Of a DNA stretch of 64,000 nucleotides, positions 59,400 to 64,000 are shown piece after piece. Source of the stretch: Granulicella pectinivorans (lineage in GTDB: Bacteria > Acidobacteriota > Terriglobia > Terriglobales > Acidobacteriaceae); contig NZ_FOZL01000001.1 of the NCBI RefSeq assembly GCF_900114625.1, positions 1,178,001-1,242,000 of the forward strand, in the 5' to 3' direction. The notes beneath the pieces were generated by a model. That model saw only the letters and a program-made list of their open reading frames with translations. It searched no databases and was not told the origin of the DNA. Both the position numbers and the translations under genes were made by a program. Position 1 is the first letter of the stretch. Every line of letters begins with the position of its first letter.

Positions 59400-62384
59400 C
59401 TAACTCTTAGCCGAAGTGGCCAGTGCCTTGCGAGCCTTGCGCTCTGTCAGACCAAACCCACGCTGTGACGCCTCGGCGATGACCCTCTGCAAGGTGCGCT
59501 CGCCCTCTGTCCGGTGCCCCTGCTCGAGTGCAATCGTTCCCGCCGCAAGACGCACTTCCAGTTGTAACCGCTCGCTCTGGATCGCCTGCGCCTTCTTCAG
59601 CAACTCGCCCAGCGTTGCCTCAGCCCTCATCCCGTGGCCTTCCGCCGCGTCGATCCGAGCCGCCAGCAGCGTCTCAGGAATCAGGTAGTCTCTCGTGTTT
59701 TCCGAATCCCGCGCCATCGGGAGAGCCTTCTCGATCGCGCTCCGTGCATGCGCCACATCGCCCCGCTCCAGGTAGGAGGCCGCAATGAGACGCCACGCCT
59801 CCGCCGCCGGTAGAGCCGTCGTGTAATGATCGGTCAGATCGGTCATCGGCCCCATCACATCCTCCGGACGTCCTTCCTCGATCCTTAGCGCGGCCTCGGT
59901 CAGCATCTGCTGCTCCAGCCTCTCGCCCTTCAGCACATGCATGCCGTTGATCTCGTCTTCGCGCCGCCTTGCCGAGGCCAGGTCGCCCGTCGCCATGTCC
60001 AGTTGCGCCATGAGATACAGCAGCTTGCCGGTCGCGTATCCGCTGTTCTGCTGCTTCATCGAGACCATCGCCTGGTCATACCAGGACCGCGCCTCGGTAA
60101 GGTTCCCCTTCTCGAAGGCCACATCGCCCAGGTACTCCAGCGAACTCCCAATCCCATCGATATTCCCCGCGGCTCGCGATATCTTCAGCGCCTCATTGGC
60201 GTACTTCAGCTCCGCGTCGAGATCGTCCTGGTTGCTCGCCACATACGCCAGGTCCAATACCGCCCCGAACGCCAGCGCCGGATTATGCACTTCGTTCGCC
60301 CGATCGATGGCCGAGTGAAACGCAGCCTTCGCCCCGGCCCAGTCCTCGGTGTAGGTCAACGCGCATCCCAACTCGCTCCATGCACCGATTTCGCCGCCCC
60401 GGTTCCCGAGCCGGTCGAAGATCGCCAGCGCCTGGCGAAGCGTCACCACCGCCTGCGGGTCCTTGCGATAGCCCTGCTCCGACCCAAGCGACGTCAACAC
60501 ATTCGCCTGTCCCAGTTCGTCGCCGATCCGCGAGCTGATCTGCTGCGCTTCGTGGAAGTCCCCCAGTGCATGCTCAAGATCTCCGACCCTCGCCCAGGCC
60601 AGCCCCTCGGACCACAGACCCTTGCTCTCAAAATAAGGCGATGAATGCGCCCGAGCCAACCGGATCGTCTCCCCGGCGTACATCAACTGCGCCCTCCAGT
60701 CACCCATCGCCGCAGCGGACGACGCCTCCAGGATGGTGAAACGAGGATCGTTCGCCGCAATCTTCGACGAACCCAACATCGTTTGGAGCGTTTGCAGCGC
60801 CTGCTTCGGGCTTCCCGATTTGTACAAACACTCCGCCAGGGCCGCGGGATAGTCCAGATCGTCCGGATGCAGCGCCGTCAACTGCCTGTAAGCCGCGATC
60901 GCCTTCGGCCAGTCCGTAAAGATGGCATACGCACCGGCCTCGAGCACCAGCTTTTTCTCCGCCGGCAGCGAACCCGAACGCGCCAGTCCCATCCTGGCCT
61001 CTTCACGCGCCCGCTCCACATACCCCATCGCCTGCCACGCCGAGGCCAGTGCCGAGTGCGCCAGCGCTCTCTCCGGCTTCAGCAGCACCGCTTGGCTTAA
61101 CAGGGGCTCCGCTTCCTGAAACCGGCCCTCCTGCAGAAGCCGCTGACCCTCCAGGTAAAGCCGCACTCCATCCTGCTCCGACGGGGACGTGCCCTGCAGA
61201 TAGTCGACCACTGCCTCTGCCGGGGCCAGCCCTATCGACTGCCGCAGCTTTGCGCTGGCCTCTGCCACTGTCCCGATCAGTTGGTGCTTGTCGATCACCC
61301 TGCTGAAGGTCGTCACGATCGTTCCTGTTGCCGCATTCCGCAGTTGCAAATCCACCCGGATCCGGTCGCCCTCCGGCAGATACGACCCCGTCAGAGCCAG
61401 ATCGCACGCCAACCGCCGCCCCACCGACTGAATCGCTCTGTCGTCATACGACCGCGCCTCCCCCAGTGTCAGGTCGCGCTCCGCCTCGGCCACCCGCTCG
61501 CCCGAGACCAGCCGCACCCCGTTATCGCCGCTCAGATCCGAGCCCAGAGTCTCCGTCAGCGCCGCCCCCAGCCAGTTCTCCGATGCGTTGTCGGAGAGGT
61601 TATGCAGGCTCAGAATCGCCAGCGACGCACGCTGCTTCGCCGCCGCGGCATGCCCCGACCTCCACCGGTCCACCGCAAACCCCGTACACGCGGCCAGCAG
61701 GATCACCGACGCCGCGATCCATCCGCCACGCCGTCCCCAGACACGCCGTACCGGGATCGCACGCGGAGCATCAACCACCGGAACGGAAGCCGCATGCACC
61801 ACCGGTTCAGCCTCCTCCAGGGCGATCCGCGACTCCTCATCCAGCGGAATCACCACGACTTCCTCCGGGTACGCACCTGAAGCGATGTGGCTTCCCGACT
61901 CCGTCTTCGGTCGCATATCCACCGGTCCGACGAACTGGTAGCCGCGCTTCGTAATCGTCTTGATCGGGTCGGTATCGTCCAGATGGGCCCGCAGCGTGCT
62001 CCGCAGCAGGCCGATATTCTTCGTGATATTCGCTTCTTCGACGAAGGTGCTCTCCCACACCCTCTGCCGGATCGTCTCGCGGGTCACCACCTGTCCCGCG
62101 TCTTCCAGCAGCACAATCAGAATGTCCATCGCCTTCGGCGGCAATGGGATCACATCCCGGTCTTGATAAAGGACCCGTTGTTCAACATCGAGTTGCAGTG
62201 ACCCAATATGAAAGCGTTTCAAGGACAAGCCGTTCTGGGTTCGTCTGGACTTCTGTTGACTCGGATCTTCGTAACCAGCGAGAGTGGTTACAAGCCTATC
62301 AGGCAAGGATGATGCTCGCAATCGTGCGCCAACCCATGCTTCTTCTTGCCCCATGGCCAGCGGAGAAAAGCCATTTCCCTGCAC
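59400..62384 (-). CDS. Winged-helix transmembrane regulator with TPR tail (CadC/ToxR-like)
   Basis: The protein has 994 residues if it begins at the ATG at 62384; the first 50 look weakly conserved and a later start is possible. A Trans_reg_C winged helix lies at about 58-155 (LQLDVEQRVLYQDRDVIPLP, AMDILIVLLEDAGQVVTRET, TKNIGLLRSTLRAHLDD and TITKRGYQFVGPV). One membrane helix is at about 221-239. A TolB-N/FlgO-like domain follows (LAILSLHNLSDNASENWLGA), then many TPR units to the end. It senses outside and binds DNA inside. It is divergent from the GH2 gene. Confidence 0.88.
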   Translation of the reverse strand: MQGNGFSPLAMGQEEAWVGARLRASSLPDRLVTTLAGYEDPSQQKSRRTQNGLSLKRFHIGSLQLDVEQRVLYQDRDVIPLPPKAMDILIVLLEDAGQVVTRETIRQRVWESTFVEEANITKNIGLLRSTLRAHLDDTDPIKTITKRGYQFVGPVDMRPKTESGSHIASGAYPEEVVVIPLDEESRIALEEAEPVVHAASVPVVDAPRAIPVRRVWGRRGGWIAASVILLAACTGFAVDRWRSGHAAAAKQRASLAILSLHNLSDNASENWLGAALTETLGSDLSGDNGVRLVSGERVAEAERDLTLGEARSYDDRAIQSVGRRLACDLALTGSYLPEGDRIRVDLQLRNAATGTIVTTFSRVIDKHQLIGTVAEASAKLRQSIGLAPAEAVVDYLQGTSPSEQDGVRLYLEGQRLLQEGRFQEAEPLLSQAVLLKPERALAHSALASAWQAMGYVERAREEARMGLARSGSLPAEKKLVLEAGAYAIFTDWPKAIAAYRQLTALHPDDLDYPAALAECLYKSGSPKQALQTLQTMLGSSKIAANDPRFTILEASSAAAMGDWRAQLMYAGETIRLARAHSSPYFESKGLWSEGLAWARVGDLEHALGDFHEAQQISSRIGDELGQANVLTSLGSEQGYRKDPQAVVTLRQALAIFDRLGNRGGEIGAWSELGCALTYTEDWAGAKAAFHSAIDRANEVHNPALAFGAVLDLAYVASNQDDLDAELKYANEALKISRAAGNIDGIGSSLEYLGDVAFEKGNLTEARSWYDQAMVSMKQQNSGYATGKLLYLMAQLDMATGDLASARRREDEINGMHVLKGERLEQQMLTEAALRIEEGRPEDVMGPMTDLTDHYTTALPAAEAWRLIAASYLERGDVAHARSAIEKALPMARDSENTRDYLIPETLLAARIDAAEGHGMRAEATLGELLKKAQAIQSERLQLEVRLAAGTIALEQGHRTEGERTLQRVIAEASQRGFGLTERKARKALATSAKS

Positions 62385-62547
62385 AAAACCCGGATGTATC
62401 GAGGTTTGAAACCGTTTTCACCTTGTGGATTCGGACCCAATGCGTTCCGATCGAAACAACTGTGAACCGGTCTTTCGAAATCTCTTCCTCGGCCCACTCC
62501 TTCCTCAGCCCTGGCGTATGAGACCCACCACGACCCAAAGGGCACCC

Positions 62548-64000
62548 ATGACCTCTCTCTCGCGCCGTCAGTTTCTCGAACTCGCTACCGCCGCTGCTCT
62601 TCTGCCCCCCAGCCTCGCCCGCGCCCAGACCTCCTCCGTCCACACCCTCGACTCCGGATGGGAGTTCCTTCGCATGCCCCTCGCCGGACCTTTCGAGGTC
62701 TGGAGCAACCAGCCCCTCGCCCCCTGGACCCCCGTCACCCTCCCCCATTGCTTCAACGACTACGACGGCTGCGACCCCGACGTTCCCGCCTACCGCGGCA
62801 GGGGCTGGTACCGCATCACCGTCCCCGTCGCCAATCCCCATCCCAACGGTCGCACCCTGCTCCATATCGAGGGTGCCGGCCAGTCCTCCGAGGTCTATCT
62901 CGGCCCCCATCTCGCCGGCCGTCATATCGGAGGCTACGACGAGTACGTCCTCGACCTGACCGAACTCCTCGCCCAACCCGGAGCGATGAACAAAGATGGA
63001 GCTCTCCTCAGCATCCTCTGCGACAACTCCCCCGACCTCGACCGCATGCCGTCTGACCTCTCCGACTTCACCCTCTACGGAGGCCTCTACCGCAGCGTCC
63101 ATCTCGTCTACGTTCCTTCCGTCTCCATCGAGCAACTCCACGTCCACGTAGAAGCAGGGAAGGGAGCCCCCGCGTCGGTCAAGGTAGAAGCCCGTCTCCA
63201 CAATCCAACCACCGCCACGACGGCTCTCCCCCTCAGCCTCACGATCAAAGACCCTAAGGGCAAGACCGTCCACACCGTCAGCCGCTCCCAGATGCCCTGG
63301 ACCGGCACAGAGACCCTCACCACCTTCGTCCTTCCCAACCCCCGGCTCTGGCACCCCAAAACCCCCGCGCTCTACACCTGCACCTTCACTCTCGGCGATT
63401 CCATCCAGATCCAGCGCTTCGGCATCCGTTTCTGCGAGTTCCAGCAGGACGGCCCCTTCCTCCTCAATGGCGAGCGCCTCCTTCTCCAGGGCACCCACCG
63501 CCACGAGGACCACGCCGGATACGCTGCCGCCACCCCCGCCGGCATCCTCCGCAAAGAGATGCACATGATCCGCGACATGGGCGCCAACTTCATCCGTCTC
63601 GCCCACTACCAGCAGCAGCGCCTCGTCCTCGACCTCTGCGACGAACTCGGCATCCTGGTCTGGGAAGAGGTCTCCTGGTGCCGTGGCGGCGTCGGCTCCG
63701 AGGCCTTCCAGCACCAGGGTAAAGAGAAGCTCGCCACCATGATCGACCAGCACCGCAACCATCCCTCCATCATCCTCTGGGGCCTCGGCAACGAAGACGA
63801 CTGGGAGGGCGAGTATCCATCGGTCGACATGGTTGCCATCCCCGCGTACCTCCAGCAGCTCCAGGACATCGCCCACGCCCTCGACCCCTCGCGCAAGACC
63901 GTCATCCGCCGCTGCGACTTCGCCCGCACCATCCCCGATGTCTACTCTCCGTCCATCTGGGCCGGCTGGTATGGCGGACGCTTCGTCGACTACGAGTCCT
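62548..64000 (+). CDS. GH2 glycoside hydrolase (beta-galactosidase-like), 3-prime end off the window
   Basis: The gene runs from the ATG at 62548 (AAAGGG six bases upstream; an in-frame ATG at 62518 is also possible) through the right edge, giving 484 residues. A Tat signal peptide SRRQFLELATAAALLPPSLA is present. A sugar-binding domain (WTPVTLPHCFNDYDGCDPD), an immunoglobulin-like domain and the TIM barrel start (FLLNGERLLLQGTHRHEDHA, MIRDMGANFIRLAHYQQQ) are in GH2 order. Acid/base Glu416 lies in WGLGNEDDW. The nucleophile is beyond the window. Confidence 0.88.
   Translation, partial: MTSLSRRQFLELATAAALLPPSLARAQTSSVHTLDSGWEFLRMPLAGPFEVWSNQPLAPWTPVTLPHCFNDYDGCDPDVPAYRGRGWYRITVPVANPHPNGRTLLHIEGAGQSSEVYLGPHLAGRHIGGYDEYVLDLTELLAQPGAMNKDGALLSILCDNSPDLDRMPSDLSDFTLYGGLYRSVHLVYVPSVSIEQLHVHVEAGKGAPASVKVEARLHNPTTATTALPLSLTIKDPKGKTVHTVSRSQMPWTGTETLTTFVLPNPRLWHPKTPALYTCTFTLGDSIQIQRFGIRFCEFQQDGPFLLNGERLLLQGTHRHEDHAGYAAATPAGILRKEMHMIRDMGANFIRLAHYQQQRLVLDLCDELGILVWEEVSWCRGGVGSEAFQHQGKEKLATMIDQHRNHPSIILWGLGNEDDWEGEYPSVDMVAIPAYLQQLQDIAHALDPSRKTVIRRCDFARTIPDVYSPSIWAGWYGGRFVDYES

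Noticed and set aside
62299..63876. 525-codon minus-strand frame under the GH2 gene
   Set aside because: The plus strand has a Tat signal and GH2 domains; the antisense frame has no family match.

Overview
The window looks like chromosomal DNA of an acidobacterium close to the Granulicella / Terriglobus / Edaphobacter group. This is inferred from gene content, not from a marker gene. The pointers are high GC, a very large Oar-type TonB receptor with an N-terminal carboxypeptidase-regulatory-like domain and no SusD partner, membrane-anchored winged-helix regulators (one with a long TPR tail), an FmdE-like protein, bactofilin, and GatCA. No plasmid, phage, CRISPR or IS element was seen. One tRNA gene, tRNA-Ile(CAT), is present.

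Positions 1-19,800 are mostly housekeeping. They hold an M50 protease, purM-purN, hemL, an MFS exporter, a polysaccharide deacetylase coupled to a Bcp-type peroxiredoxin, fabD, a DUF4230 protein, pyrG divergent from yraN, and a tightly overlapped CoA-transferase operon (scoA - VOC protein - scoB - HEAT-like protein). A B12-type radical SAM enzyme and two exported proteins follow.

Positions 20,200-35,600 are an exopolysaccharide or O-antigen locus. It contains an SLBB-type export protein, a Wzz co-polymerase without a kinase domain, a Wzy-like membrane protein, rfbB-rfbA-rfbD for dTDP-L-rhamnose, and a small VOC protein overlapping rfbD. A DoxX/TetR pair with a clear operator palindrome interrupts the locus. 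Then come a glycosyltransferase, a GT9 heptosyltransferase-like enzyme, a GmhB-like phosphatase, rfbC on the opposite strand, a WbaP-type initiating sugar transferase and a GT4 enzyme. DciA and gatC-gatA follow without a clear break.

Positions 37,800-45,400 hold small envelope and stress proteins (OmpA-like, Pmp3-like, bactofilin), an FmdE-family protein, a secreted TPR protein, an ECF sigma factor and an exported tandem-VOC protein.

Positions 45,454-53,830 look like a glycan-use locus. A membrane-anchored winged-helix regulator is divergent from a TonB receptor, which is followed by a GH106-type alpha-L-rhamnosidase. Positions 53,835-58,874 encode a tripartite efflux system resembling E. 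coli MdtNOP plus YtcA. The window ends with a winged-helix/TPR regulator divergent from a Tat-exported GH2 beta-galactosidase-like enzyme that runs off the right edge.

I found no unmistakably new system. The best leads are the membrane regulator - TonB receptor - rhamnosidase unit, the VOC protein fused by overlap to the rhamnose operon, the CoA transferase with a VOC gene between its subunits, and the inverted-repeat cluster at 13,311-13,468.
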